Shown in pieces: positions 8,398 to 18,411 of a stretch of DNA of 64,000 nt; the first letter of the stretch is position 1; each line of letters opens with the position of its first letter. A program made the position numbers and the translations under genes. The notes below the pieces were generated by a model. That model made no database searches and was not told the origin of the DNA. It saw only the letters and a list, made by a program, of their open reading frames with translations. Origin of the DNA: Streptomyces spinosisporus. GTDB taxonomy: Bacteria > Actinomycetota > Actinomycetes > Streptomycetales > Streptomycetaceae. The stretch covers positions 434,001-498,000 of the forward strand of contig NZ_JALDAX010000005.1 in assembly GCF_022698145.1 (NCBI RefSeq). The letters run 5' to 3'.

Positions 8398-8777
8398 GAC
8401 GACGTCTCTTTGCCCATGGCCCCGCCGAGCGCCCCCAGCGGCGCGACCTTCACGCCCGCCTTGTGGCAGACCCAGTGCGGATCGGGGCCCAGTTCGGGCT
8501 CCACCTCCAGGGCGTGCGGATCGCCCCCGCCGCAGACCGGGCACAGCGGCCAGCGGCCGTACGCCTCCAGCAGCGCGTCCTGGACGTCCTGCGCGACCAG
8601 CCCCGCCACGTACTCCGCGCCCTCCGGCCACTGCTCGACCCACCAGCGCCGCTGGACGACGGACTCCTCGACCATCGAGACCACGTCCGCCGCGGTGACC
8701 TCGCCGGCGGCCAGGTCCGCGAGCACGAGGGCGCGCGCCGCGTGCAACGTCTGCTCCAGGGGGCTGATGGGGTGCAT
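8394..8777 (-). CDS. Conserved-looking hypothetical protein with a Cys pair
   Basis: 127 residues, MHPISPLEQTLHAARALVLA at the N-terminus and a PLCPVCGGGDPHALEVEPE stretch near residues 77-95 that could be half of a zinc knuckle. A later WVCHK adds a third cysteine. It is the first gene of a two-gene unit with DUF4031 (ATGA overlap). It is divergent from the RpiR regulator, whose promoter lies within 60 bases, so the two directions share a short control region. I do not recognise a family with known activity. Confidence 0.75.
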   Translation of the reverse strand: MHPISPLEQTLHAARALVLADLAAGEVTAADVVSMVEESVVQRRWWVEQWPEGAEYVAGLVAQDVQDALLEAYGRWPLCPVCGGGDPHALEVEPELGPDPHWVCHKAGVKVAPLGALGGAMGKETSS

Positions 8778-8796
8778 GCCCCTATTGTGCGCACTC

Positions 8797-8825
8797 TTGA
8801 CCCGACACCGGGACGAAAATATCTT
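8797..8825 (+). promoter_or_regulatory. Promoter of the RpiR gene, predicted to give a leaderless mRNA
   Basis: TTGACC (8797-8802) and TATCTT (8820-8825) are separated by 17 bases. A start point 7 bases after the -10 box falls on the GTG at 8832. No ribosome binding site precedes that GTG, which fits leaderless translation, common in Streptomyces. Confidence 0.6.
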
Positions 8826-8858
8826 TCATATGTGACCCAGGAAGTGAAGGAAATTTTC
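8815..8858. promoter_or_regulatory. Candidate RpiR operator pair
   Basis: GAAAATATCTTTCA (8815-8828) is the reverse complement of TGAAAGATATTTTC. A second box TGAAGGAAATTTTC (8845-8858) matches it at 12 of 14 positions in the opposite orientation. Their centres are 30 bp apart, close to three helical turns. The first box covers the -10 element and the pair flanks the start codon. AT-rich TGAAA-N4-TTTC patterns are typical of MurR/RpiR-family sites. Confidence 0.45.
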
Positions 8859-9770
8859 GCCAACGGGAGCGCGGGCATGCCGGCCGCGGCCGCTCCGGCG
8901 CCTCCCGCACCGGCCGCCCTCGCCGCGAAGGTGCGCACCCTCGCCCCGTCCATGACCCGCTCCATGCAGCGCGTCGCCGAGGCCGTGGCGGGCGACCCGG
9001 CCGGCTGCGCGGCCCTCACGGTCACCGGCCTCGCCGAGCTCACCGGCACCAGCGAGGCGACGGTCGTCCGGACGGCCCGGCTGCTGGGCTACCCCGGCTA
9101 CCGCGATCTGCGCCTGGCCCTCGCCGGCCTCGCCGCCCAGCAGCAGTCCGGCCGCGCGCCCGCCATCACCACCGACATAGCGGTCGACGACCCGATCGCG
9201 GACGTGGTGGCGAAGCTCGCCTACGACGAGCAGCAGACCCTCGCGGACACGGCGGCCGGGCTCGACACGGTGCAGCTGGGGGCCGCGGTGAGCGCGGCGG
9301 CCGGGGCACGGCGGATCGATGTGTACGGCGTCGGGGCGTCCGGTCTGGTCGCCCAGGACCTGGCCCAGAAGCTGCTGCGGATCGGGCTGATAGCCCACGC
9401 GCACGGCGACCCGCACCTGGCCGTGACCAACGCCGTGCAGCTGCGCGGCGGCGACGTCGCCATCGCGATCACCCATTCCGGGTCGACCGGGGACGTCATC
9501 GAGCCGCTGCGCGTCGCCTTCGAGCACGGGGCGACGACGGTGGCGATCACGGGCCGGCCGGACGGGCCGGTCGCCCAGTACGCCGATCATGTGCTGACGA
9601 CGTCCGTCGCCCGGGAGAGCGAACTGCGGCCCGCGGCGATGTCGTCCCGGACCAGCCAGCTCCTCGTCGTGGACTGTCTGTTCGTGGGGGTGGCGCAGCG
9701 GACGTACGAGACGGCGGGGCCCGCGCTCGCCGCGTCCTACGAGGCGCTGGCGCACCGGCACCGGCGGTAG
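8832..9770 (+). CDS. MurR/RpiR family transcriptional regulator
   Basis: 312 residues. The N-terminal helix-turn-helix (SMTRSMQRVAEAV to EATVVRTARLLGYPGYRDLRL, about 40-100) is followed by a SIS sugar-phosphate-binding domain with the motif AIAITHSGSTGDVIEPL. RpiR regulators sense sugar phosphates. Here murQ is the next gene (67 bases downstream), so N-acetylmuramate or glucosamine phosphate is the likely signal. Start set at GTG 8832 because the promoter predicts a leaderless transcript there. The alternative ATG at 8877 has a good GGGAG site 7 bases upstream and would shorten the protein by 15 residues. Confidence 0.9.
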   Translation: MTQEVKEIFANGSAGMPAAAAPAPPAPAALAAKVRTLAPSMTRSMQRVAEAVAGDPAGCAALTVTGLAELTGTSEATVVRTARLLGYPGYRDLRLALAGLAAQQQSGRAPAITTDIAVDDPIADVVAKLAYDEQQTLADTAAGLDTVQLGAAVSAAAGARRIDVYGVGASGLVAQDLAQKLLRIGLIAHAHGDPHLAVTNAVQLRGGDVAIAITHSGSTGDVIEPLRVAFEHGATTVAITGRPDGPVAQYADHVLTTSVARESELRPAAMSSRTSQLLVVDCLFVGVAQRTYETAGPALAASYEALAHRHRR

Positions 9771-9837
9771 CCCCCCTCCCCCGGGAAGAACAGGGCAGCA
9801 CCCTCACCGAACCGTACGTCGAAAGAGTCACGCCCTC

Positions 9838-10773
9838 ATGACCTCCACCTCCAACCCCCGTCAACTGCGCGCCGAGTTGGAAACCCTGACCACCGAGGCC
9901 TTCCGTGCCGACCTCGCCGAGATCGACCGGCTCCCCACGCTGGAGATCGCGCGGCTGATGAACGGCGAGGACACCACCGTGCCCACGGCTGTCGCCGAGC
10001 GGCTGCCCGAGATCGCCGCCGCCATCGACGCCGTGGCGGAGCGCATGGCGCGCGGCGGGCGGCTGATCTACGCCGGTGCCGGGACCGCGGGCCGGCTCGG
10101 CGTCCTGGACGCCTCCGAGTGCCCGCCGACCTTCAACACCGACCCCGACCAGGTCGTGGGTCTGATCGCGGGCGGCCCCGACGCCATGGTCACCTCCGTC
10201 GAGGGCGCCGAGGACTCCGCCCAGCTCGCCCGGGACGACCTCGACGGGCTGCGCCTGATCGCCGCCGACACCGTCGTCGGCATTTCCGCCTCGGGCCGCA
10301 CGCCGTACGCCATCGCCGCCGTCCAGCACGCCCGTGCGCGGGGCGCGCTGACCGTGGGCCTGGCCTGCAACGCCGACAGCGCGCTCGCCGCGGCTGCCGA
10401 GCACGGCATCGAGGTCGTCGTCGGGCCCGAGCTGCTGACCGGTTCCACCCGCCTCAAGGCGGGCACGGCGCAGAAGCTCGTGCTCAACATGCTCTCGACG
10501 ATCACGATGATCCGGCTCGGCAAGACGTACGGGAACCTCATGGTCGACGTACGCGCCTCCAACGAGAAGCTGCGCGCCCGCTCCCGCCGCATCGTCGCCC
10601 TCGCCACGGGAGCGTCCGACGACGAGATCGAGCGCGCCCTCGCGGCCACCGACGGCGAGGTGAAGAACGCCATCCTGGCCATCCTCGCCGACGTCGACGG
10701 CCCCACGGCGGCGCGTCTCCTTGAGGACTCCGACGGCCATCTGCGGGCGGCACTGGCCGCTGCGTCCGGCTGA
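9838..10773 (+). CDS. murQ: N-acetylmuramic acid 6-phosphate etherase
   Basis: 311 residues. MurQ cleaves the D-lactyl ether of N-acetylmuramic acid 6-phosphate to give N-acetylglucosamine 6-phosphate and lactate in cell-wall recycling. Family motifs are clear: GGRLIYAGAGTAGRLGVLDA near 65-84, ECPPTFNTDP, VVGISASGRTPYAIAA near 143-158, STRLKAGTAQKLVLNMLST near 202-220, and DVRASNEKLRARS. It lies just downstream of the RpiR regulator and is probably controlled by it. The product feeds the NagA reaction, whose gene lies about 17 kb away in this window. Confidence 0.96.
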   Translation: MTSTSNPRQLRAELETLTTEAFRADLAEIDRLPTLEIARLMNGEDTTVPTAVAERLPEIAAAIDAVAERMARGGRLIYAGAGTAGRLGVLDASECPPTFNTDPDQVVGLIAGGPDAMVTSVEGAEDSAQLARDDLDGLRLIAADTVVGISASGRTPYAIAAVQHARARGALTVGLACNADSALAAAAEHGIEVVVGPELLTGSTRLKAGTAQKLVLNMLSTITMIRLGKTYGNLMVDVRASNEKLRARSRRIVALATGASDDEIERALAATDGEVKNAILAILADVDGPTAARLLEDSDGHLRAALAAASG

Positions 10774-10779
10774 CGGACC

Positions 10780-11178
10780 TCAACACGGCAGCCGCCACTG
10801 GCTGTTGGCCTTGCGCACCCGCGCCCGCATCACCTCCTCCGGGGACGCGGTCTCGGCGGACTCCGGCGGGCAGTCCCACTCGCGCCCACCGGCCACCGGC
10901 CGCAGCTGGACCCGCCCGCCGACATGCCCCATCACCTCCCCGACCCGCCCGTCCCGTACGTCCACGGCATGCGCACCGACCGGCGGGCGCTCCCCGCGCA
11001 GCACCGACGCCAGCCGCTCGGCGGTGCGGGTGTTGCAGCGGCCGAGGTCGACCAGAGCGAACGGCTCGTCGCTCGCGCCGGTGACGGGGTCGACGCCGAG
11101 GGAGGGCAGGACGACGCCGACGCCCACGAGGGCGCTTCGCAGGGTCTCGACTACTTCTTCGGTCGGTCGCACGCGCAC
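10780..11178 (-). CDS. Hypothetical protein, 132 aa
   Basis: GTG start at 11178 with GGAGG four bases upstream. The sequence reads MRVRPTEEVVETLRSALVGV, with RCNTRTAERLASVLRGERPP in the middle and a Cys-Pro pair (WDCPPE) near residue 101. It has no signal peptide and no membrane segment. It converges on murQ and is divergent from the XRE regulator, and such a partner gene beside XRE-DUF5753 regulators is common in Streptomyces. No family with known activity recognised. Confidence 0.72.
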   Translation of the reverse strand: MRVRPTEEVVETLRSALVGVGVVLPSLGVDPVTGASDEPFALVDLGRCNTRTAERLASVLRGERPPVGAHAVDVRDGRVGEVMGHVGGRVQLRPVAGGREWDCPPESAETASPEEVMRARVRKANSQWRLPC

Positions 11179-11286
11179 GTACCTCCACGGTGAGTTGCTG
11201 ATTCACCACACAGAGTGTTCAAGCGGGCTCTAACCTGGCCATACGGGAGGACACAACAACCGCGTTTGTCGAACAGGGAGTTGCCC

Positions 11287-12126
11287 ATGCCGGGACCGAA
11301 GGACCTCGACCCGTCGTCATCGCCGCGCGCCCTCCTCGGCGCGGAGCTGCGCCACGCGCGCGAGAAGGCCGGGCTCAGCCAGGAGGAGTTGGGGTTACGG
11401 CTGTTCGTGAGCGGGTCGTTCGTAGGGCAGTTGGAGGCGGGGACGCGTCGGATGCAGCCGGAGTATGCGCGGTTGTTGGACGAGGTGCTGGGTACGGAGG
11501 ACTTTTTCCTGCGGAACTGCAGGGCGGCGGCGAAGTCCCGGTACCCGGAGCACTTCGCCGAGGCGGCGGAAGCGGAGGTGACGGCGACGGCGATTCGCCA
11601 GTACGCCCCGATGCTGATCCCCGGACTGCTCCAGACGCCCGCGTACGCACGGGCCGTGAACCGCGCCTACGACCCCACAGCGACTGAGGAGACCATCGAC
11701 GAGTGGGTGGACGGCAGGATCGTACGGACCCGCTTGCTGGACGATCCTGCAAAGCCGTTGCTGTGGGCGGTACTCGACGAGGCTGCGCTGCGCCGGGAGA
11801 CGGGCGGCCGGACGGTGATGGCGGAAGCCTTGCGGCACGTCGCGAGCCTGGCCCGCAAGGGTCGGGTCATCGTGCAGGTGCTGCCCTTCAACGCCGGGGC
11901 GCACAACGCGATGTCGGGCTCGCTGCGGCTGATGGACTTCGAGGACGCCCCTGCGCTGGTCTACTTCGAAGGACCCGGCACAGGAAGGCTGGAGGACGAC
12001 CCGGCCACCGTCGCCCGACTGCGGTTCACGTTCGAACTCCTCAGCGCTGTCGCCCTCTCGCCGCAGAAGTCCCTAGCCCTGATCGAATCGGTGGCGCAGG
12101 ATTACGCCCATGAGGAGCATCCCTGA
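11287..12126 (+). CDS. XRE family regulator with DUF5753 (contains a TTA codon)
   Basis: 279 residues. The HTH_31-type DNA-binding domain spans about 12-70 (LLGAELRHAREKAGLSQEELG, then SFVGQLEAGTRRM), followed by the DUF5753 sensor domain from about 90 on (MLIPGLLQTPAYARAV, and a C-terminal PALVYFEGPGTGRLEDDP). These regulators are abundant in Streptomyces and pair with DUF397 proteins; the next gene overlaps it by 17 bases and is DUF397. Codon 37 (11395-11397) is TTA, the leucine codon read by the bldA tRNA. It is the only in-frame TTA I found in the window, so expression may be tied to development. The gene has a lower-GC, T-richer 5' part than its neighbours. Confidence 0.92.
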   Translation: MPGPKDLDPSSSPRALLGAELRHAREKAGLSQEELGLRLFVSGSFVGQLEAGTRRMQPEYARLLDEVLGTEDFFLRNCRAAAKSRYPEHFAEAAEAEVTATAIRQYAPMLIPGLLQTPAYARAVNRAYDPTATEETIDEWVDGRIVRTRLLDDPAKPLLWAVLDEAALRRETGGRTVMAEALRHVASLARKGRVIVQVLPFNAGAHNAMSGSLRLMDFEDAPALVYFEGPGTGRLEDDPATVARLRFTFELLSAVALSPQKSLALIESVAQDYAHEEHP

Positions 12127-12364
12127 ACCCACCTGGTACAAGTCGAGCTACAGCGGCGGCAGTGGCGGCAATTGCCTGGAGGTCGCCCGCTGGCGCAAGT
12201 CGACGTACAGCGGCGGCGGCGGTAACGAATGCCTGGAAATTGCCGACGACCACCCCACCCTCGTACCCGTCCGGGACTCCAAGACCCCCCAAGGCCCAGT
12301 GCTCACGTTCCTCCCGGAAACGTGGGCCGCGTTCGTCAAAGGCTTGAAGAACCCCGCACACTGA
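12110..12364 (+). CDS. DUF397 protein with a duplicated N-terminal motif
   Basis: 84 residues. The DUF397 core usually has one WRKSSYSGGNGG-C-EVA motif followed by VRDSK and a terminal WAAF. Here the first motif appears twice, WYKSSYSGGSGGNCLEVAR (9-27) and WRKSTYSGGGGNECLEIAD (28-46), before VPVRDSKTPQGPVLTF and TWAAFVKGL. Start ATG 12110 overlaps the XRE gene, so the pair is translationally coupled. DUF397 proteins modulate their partner XRE regulator in the characterised cases. Confidence 0.92.
   Translation: MRSIPEPTWYKSSYSGGSGGNCLEVARWRKSTYSGGGGNECLEIADDHPTLVPVRDSKTPQGPVLTFLPETWAAFVKGLKNPAH
12134..12247 (+). repeat. 57-bp in-frame tandem duplication inside the DUF397 gene
   Basis: Units 12134-12190 and 12191-12247 each encode 19 residues starting Trp and containing KSxYSGG and CLE(V/I)A. 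They have diverged at many bases, so the duplication is not very recent. Confidence 0.8.
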
Positions 12365-12369
12365 TACCC

Positions 12370-12939
12370 ATGAACCACGCCCAGCTCACCGCTCTGGGCC
12401 GTGCTCTCCGGCTGCTCGGGGAGCACGGCGAAGCGCTCACCGGGGATACGCCGGACGGCAAGCTGCATGAGGTCAAGGCGGATCTGCGCCGGGCCCTGGA
12501 GTTGCTGGACGAGAGTGTGACGGGTGCCGCCCCGGCGACGCGGTGCCCGGAGCATCCGAACGGCCCGGTGGACGAGAACGCGCACGACCTGTGCCTGCTC
12601 TGCGAGACCAGGCGCAGGGCGGCGCGCCGGCTGGAGTACAACGGCGGCCCCGTCCCCCCGCACGCCACCGAGACCGTGCCGTCCCGCTACGGCGTCAGTG
12701 CCGAGCGTCCGCAGCCGCAGCAGCGCTGGCTGCCGGAGTCGTGGAACGGCCAGGCGTGGCAGCTGTGCGGGACGCCACGGCGGGACCGGCGCGAGGCCGA
12801 GCTGTATCTGAACGCCCAGCGCCGCGGCCCGCGCCCCGCGATGGCGTACCGCCTGGTGCACGAGTTCACCGACTACGAGGTGCTGCGGGTGTGGGGCACC
12901 CCGGTGAAGGTCGACATCGAGCCGCTGGGCAACCTGTAA
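12370..12939 (+). CDS. Hypothetical protein with Cys motif, downstream of the XRE/DUF397 pair
   Basis: 189 residues, ATG 12370, five bases after the DUF397 stop and so probably in the same transcript. The N-terminal third is helical (LTALGRALRLLGEHGEALTG), followed by RCPEHPNGPVDENAHDLCLLCE, which could bind a metal through three or four cysteines. The C-terminal half has repeated Trp and Arg (WLPESWNGQAWQLCGTPRRD) and ends VKVDIEPLGNL. There is no signal peptide. I do not recognise the family. Confidence 0.72.
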   Translation: MNHAQLTALGRALRLLGEHGEALTGDTPDGKLHEVKADLRRALELLDESVTGAAPATRCPEHPNGPVDENAHDLCLLCETRRRAARRLEYNGGPVPPHATETVPSRYGVSAERPQPQQRWLPESWNGQAWQLCGTPRRDRREAELYLNAQRRGPRPAMAYRLVHEFTDYEVLRVWGTPVKVDIEPLGNL

Positions 12940-12956
12940 CTCCCGTACCACCTACG

Positions 12957-14471
12957 TCACTTCAGCAGGGGCAGCTCGGCGAACTCGTACCCCTCCCACA
13001 GCTGCCGCGACGCCTCCTCCGGATAGGCCCTGACCTCGGACTTGGCGTCCAGGACCTGCACGAGGCGTTCCGTCGTGTCGTAGGCCGGCCAGCCGGGGTC
13101 TCCGCTCCGGGCGAAACTGGTCCACGACTGGCGGAAGCGCGCCGACAACTCCTTCGCCTCCGCGGGCACCCCGCTCTGTGCGAAGAGCAGATTCCCGAGG
13201 TCCGCCTCGAACGTGCCGAAGAGCAGCGGGATGTCCAGTCCGTGGCAGGCGCCGAGGGCGCCCCCGCTGCCGGGGGCCGGCCAGGTCAGCTCGTAGACGT
13301 GGGCGCGGCCCCCACCCGTGAGCTGTGCCTCGGCCAGGTGCAGGGTGGGCATGTTGAACAGCCAGTCGGTCTGGACGCGTTCGAAGAGTGCGCCCGGCGT
13401 GGCCCCGGGGAAGGCCGCGCGGTACGCCCGCTCCCCGTCCGGTCCCGGCCCGAACGTCCGCAGCGCCCAGGCCGCCTGCTCGTCGCCGATCCGGTCCAGC
13501 AGCCCGCCGATGAAGAGGAACAGCCGGAACTCGTCGCGGTTGTGGCCGACGAGGAGGTCCACGTCCCGTCCCGCGCCCGCCTTCAGCGCCTGCCAGGGAG
13601 TGGTCGGCAGCACCTCGCCGTCCACCACGGGCGAGAAGGGCGTGGTGGTGGGCGCCACGCGGCCCCACCGGTCCTCGTACGTCGCCATCCTGGCGCTCAG
13701 CGCCTCACCCGCGTCGGTCAGCCGACGGGGCTCGACGGTGGCGAGGTCCGCCGCGGTCGGGCGCAGCCCCGTCTCCTCGGCGAGGGCGGACGCGATGTCG
13801 CGGGCCAGTTCGTCGGAGAAGTAGGTCCCGGGCACGCTCTGGGCGATCGCCCGCCGGAAGAGCCCGCGTGCGCTCGGCATGGCCAGCAGTGCCGCGACCG
13901 ACCCCGCACCGGCGGACTCGCCGAAGACGATGACCTGCCCGGGATCGCCGCCGAACGCCGCGATGTTCTCCTGCACCCACCGCAGGGCCGCCACCTGGTC
14001 CAGCAGGCCGCGGTTGGCGGGCGCCCCGTCGATCCGTGCGAACCCCTCGGTCCCCACACGGTAGTTGAGCGTCACGACGACCACGTCACCGTCGCGTGCG
14101 ATGCGCTGCGCGTCGTACCCGGGGCTGCCCGCGTGCCCGATCCGGTACGCCCCGCCGTAGATCCACACCATCACCGGACGCAGGGCGGCCGGATCGGCCT
14201 CGGGCGTCCAGACGTTGACGGTGAGCCAGTCGTCGCCGTCGGGGGCGTTCAGCACGCCCCGGCGGCCCTGGATGCCGGTCTCCTGCGGGGGCGGCGGTCC
14301 GAAGGCGTACGCCTCCCGGGTTCCCTCCCAGGACCGCACCGGGCGGGGCGCCTGGAACCGGGCCTCGCCGACGGGCGGTTCGGCGAACGGTATCCCGCGG
14401 AACACGGTCAGCCCGTCCTCCGCGCGCCCCCGCACCGAACCGGCGGTGGTGCGCACGACAGTGGTCGTCAT
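12957..14471 (-). CDS. Type-B carboxylesterase/lipase family protein
   Basis: 504 residues. The alpha/beta-hydrolase esterase pattern is complete: GIPFAEPPVGEARF near 27-40, the oxyanion region VMVWIYGGAYRIGHAG near 105-120, the nucleophile elbow VIVFGESAGAGSVAALL (Ser of GESAG) near 182-200, and DWLTVNVWTP. It hydrolyses carboxylic esters; the physiological substrate is unknown. No signal peptide, so it is probably cytoplasmic. Start ATG 14471 (MTTTVVRTTAGSVRG) has GAGGAG upstream. The phosphoesterase gene lies directly upstream on the same strand, 33 bases away. Confidence 0.92.
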   Translation of the reverse strand: MTTTVVRTTAGSVRGRAEDGLTVFRGIPFAEPPVGEARFQAPRPVRSWEGTREAYAFGPPPPQETGIQGRRGVLNAPDGDDWLTVNVWTPEADPAALRPVMVWIYGGAYRIGHAGSPGYDAQRIARDGDVVVVTLNYRVGTEGFARIDGAPANRGLLDQVAALRWVQENIAAFGGDPGQVIVFGESAGAGSVAALLAMPSARGLFRRAIAQSVPGTYFSDELARDIASALAEETGLRPTAADLATVEPRRLTDAGEALSARMATYEDRWGRVAPTTTPFSPVVDGEVLPTTPWQALKAGAGRDVDLLVGHNRDEFRLFLFIGGLLDRIGDEQAAWALRTFGPGPDGERAYRAAFPGATPGALFERVQTDWLFNMPTLHLAEAQLTGGGRAHVYELTWPAPGSGGALGACHGLDIPLLFGTFEADLGNLLFAQSGVPAEAKELSARFRQSWTSFARSGDPGWPAYDTTERLVQVLDAKSEVRAYPEEASRQLWEGYEFAELPLLK

Positions 14472-14504
14472 CCTCAACTCCTCATGGGCGGGCGGCCGAT
14501 CCAA

Positions 14505-15383
14505 CTAACCGAACCGTTGGATCAGCGCCCGTGTCTGCTCCTCGTCGATCTCGTACACCGTCTCGTGCGCCCGCGGGTCGCGTGCATGCAGGGTGTGGAA
14601 CATCGGTCCCGCCGAGCCGTCGCCCAGCTCCACCAGCGAGGCCGACGCCCCGCGCACCGCCCGCTCCGTGCCGGGCGGCGCCGTCAGGTCGATGCGGTTG
14701 ACCACACCCGGGGTGACCCACACCGGCACCGCCTCCAGCAGGCCGAAGAGCTGCAGATGGAAGTGGCCGGTGAGGACCACCCGTACATCGGTGCCCCGCA
14801 CGGCCTCCGCCAGGGCCGACGGATTGCGCAGGCCGAAGACGCGCTGCGTCTCGACGTCCAGGGCGATCGGCGGATGGTGGAGGGCGAGCACGGTCCCCCT
14901 GGCCGCGGGTGTGGCCAGCACCCCGCGCAGCCAGGCCAGTTGCTCGGCGCCGAGCCAGCCGTGCACCTTGCCGGGCACCAGCGAGTCCAGCGTGACGATG
15001 CGCCACCCGTCCACGGTGCTCACCGCGGCCCGCTCCCCGTCCGCGGACTCCAGCACCGTCTCGGCCCGCTCGCTGCCGTCGGCCGTCAGATGGCCGCTGC
15101 CCAGCACCTTGCCGAAGGCCTCACGCTCGTCGTGGTTCCCGGTCGTACAGAACACCGGCACGTCCAGCGGCAGCGCGAACTCTCTCAGCAGCTCCCGTAC
15201 GGTCGTGTACGCCTCCACGGCCCCGTCGTTGGCGATGTCACCGGTGACGACGATCGCGTCGACGTCCCGCTGGTGGCGGAGGCTGTCGAGCATGAGGCGC
15301 AGTGATGCGGTCGGGTTGACGCCGTGCCTGTTGGGGGCGTCGGTACGTTCGACATGGGTGTCGGAGAGGTGCAGAATCCTCAT
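14505..15383 (-). CDS. Class III calcineurin-like metallophosphoesterase (CpdA-type)
   Basis: 292 residues. Metal-binding motifs are in order: MRILHLSDTHV (DxH) at 1-11, VVTGDIANDG (GDxxNDG) near 45-54, TTGNHDE (GNHD/E) near 79-85, ALHHPPI near 163-169 and LTGHFHLQLFG (GHxH) near 196-206. This set is that of cyclic-nucleotide phosphodiesterases and related phosphoesterases. Followed by the esterase gene on the same strand, which may be cotranscribed. The true substrate (cAMP or another phosphodiester) cannot be read from sequence. Confidence 0.9.
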   Translation of the reverse strand: MRILHLSDTHVERTDAPNRHGVNPTASLRLMLDSLRHQRDVDAIVVTGDIANDGAVEAYTTVRELLREFALPLDVPVFCTTGNHDEREAFGKVLGSGHLTADGSERAETVLESADGERAAVSTVDGWRIVTLDSLVPGKVHGWLGAEQLAWLRGVLATPAARGTVLALHHPPIALDVETQRVFGLRNPSALAEAVRGTDVRVVLTGHFHLQLFGLLEAVPVWVTPGVVNRIDLTAPPGTERAVRGASASLVELGDGSAGPMFHTLHARDPRAHETVYEIDEEQTRALIQRFG

Positions 15384-15457
15384 GCTCCCGCACGCTAGCC
15401 GGAGTTGACGTTCCCAACCAGAGTGTCAGGTGGCCGACGCCCCGCACAGGCCCCGGC

Positions 15458-16585
15458 TCAGCTCAGCGAGCGCAGCGCGGCCGCGTCGTAGGGCTTCAGG
15501 TCCGAGAAGCGCCCGCCGAGGACCTTCGCGGCCCACTCGGGGTCCTGCAGCAGCGCCCGGCCGACCGCGACCATGTCGAACTCCTCGGCCTCCATGCGGT
15601 CGAGCAGGTCGTCGATGCCCTTGACCGGGGCCCCTTCGCCCTGGAAGCCCTTGATGAAGTCACCGTCGAGGCCGACCGAGCCGACGGTGATGACCGGCTT
15701 GCCGGTGAGCTTCTTCGTCCAGCCCGCCAGGTTCAGGTCCGAACCGTCGAACTCCGGCAGCCAGTAGCGGCGGGTGGAGGCGTGGAAGGCGTCGACGCCG
15801 GCGGCGGCCAGCGGCGCGAGGATCGCCTCCAGCTCCTGCGGGGTCTCGGCGAGCCGTGCGGTGTAGTCCTGCTGCTTCCACTGCGAGTAGCGGAAGAGGA
15901 CCGGGAAGTCCGGGGAGACGACCGCGCGGACCGCGGCGACGATCTCGGCCGCGAACTGGGCGCGGGCCACCGGGTCGCCGCCGTAGGCGTCGCTGCGGCG
16001 GTTGGTGCCCTCCCACAGGAACTGGTCGAGGAGGTAGCCGTGGGCACCGTGGATCTCCACGCCGTCGAAGCCGATGCGCTCGGCGGCCGCCGCGGCCTCG
16101 GCGAACGCGTTGACGACGTCGTCCACGTCCTGCTGGGTCATCGCCTTGCCGGTCTGCTCCGCGCCCGCGGTCACCAGGCCGGAGGGTCCGACGGCGGGGG
16201 CGTCCGCGAAGGGCGGCTCGCCCTGCTTGCGGACCATGCCGATGTGCCACAGCTGCGGGACGATCGTGCCGCCGGCCGCGTGCACGTCCTCGGCCACCTT
16301 CGCCCAGCCCGCCAGCTGCTCCTCGCCGTGGAAGCGCGGGACGCGGTCGCTCTGCCCGGCGGAGTCGTGGCCGACGTAGGTGCCCTCGGTGACGATCAGC
16401 CCGACGCCGGCGGCGGCGCGGCGCGCGTAGTAGGAGCGCACGTCCTCGCCGGGGATGCCGCCCGGGGAGAACATGCGCGTCATCGGCGCCATCACGATCC
16501 GGTTGGGGACGGTCAGACCGCCCAGCGAGATCGGACGGGACAGGATCTGGGCCACTCGGGAGGTGGGGGACTCGGTGACGGTCAC
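15458..16585 (-). CDS. NADH:flavin oxidoreductase (old yellow enzyme family)
   Basis: 375 residues, GTG start at 16585 with GAGGAG seven bases upstream. A TIM-barrel FMN enzyme: SLGGLTVPNRIVMAPMTR near 20-37, VPQLWHIG near 110-117, GFDGVEIHGAHGYLLDQFLW near 170-190, NRRSDAYGG, and the phosphate-binding end MVAVGRALLQDPEWAAKV. These enzymes reduce activated alkenes such as alpha,beta-unsaturated carbonyls with NAD(P)H. It stands alone, with the groEL gene next on the same strand but far upstream of a terminator. Confidence 0.93.
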   Translation of the reverse strand: MTVTESPTSRVAQILSRPISLGGLTVPNRIVMAPMTRMFSPGGIPGEDVRSYYARRAAAGVGLIVTEGTYVGHDSAGQSDRVPRFHGEEQLAGWAKVAEDVHAAGGTIVPQLWHIGMVRKQGEPPFADAPAVGPSGLVTAGAEQTGKAMTQQDVDDVVNAFAEAAAAAERIGFDGVEIHGAHGYLLDQFLWEGTNRRSDAYGGDPVARAQFAAEIVAAVRAVVSPDFPVLFRYSQWKQQDYTARLAETPQELEAILAPLAAAGVDAFHASTRRYWLPEFDGSDLNLAGWTKKLTGKPVITVGSVGLDGDFIKGFQGEGAPVKGIDDLLDRMEAEEFDMVAVGRALLQDPEWAAKVLGGRFSDLKPYDAAALRSLS

Positions 16586-16719
16586 GCGGGGGCTCCTCGG
16601 GGTGCTGCGACTAACCGGATGGTATGTGCGTATGCATTGTTGCACCCTCTGAACCAACTTCTCCATGGCCCTTCGCCATGACCCCGGACACACACCCCGG
16701 CACACCCCCGGACACACCC

Positions 16720-16760
16720 GAGGGCGGCACCCCCTGCGCCTGGCAGGAAGTGCCGCCCTC
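16720..16760. terminator. Terminator downstream of groEL
   Basis: GAGGGCGGCAC (16720-16730) and GTGCCGCCCTC (16750-16760) form an 11-bp perfect stem 28 bases after the groEL stop on the minus strand. There is no T tract, as is usual in high-GC actinobacteria. Confidence 0.75.
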
Positions 16761-16788
16761 GGTAAGGACGCGGATCGACCGGGGTCGA

Positions 16789-18411
<1,623 letters not shown>

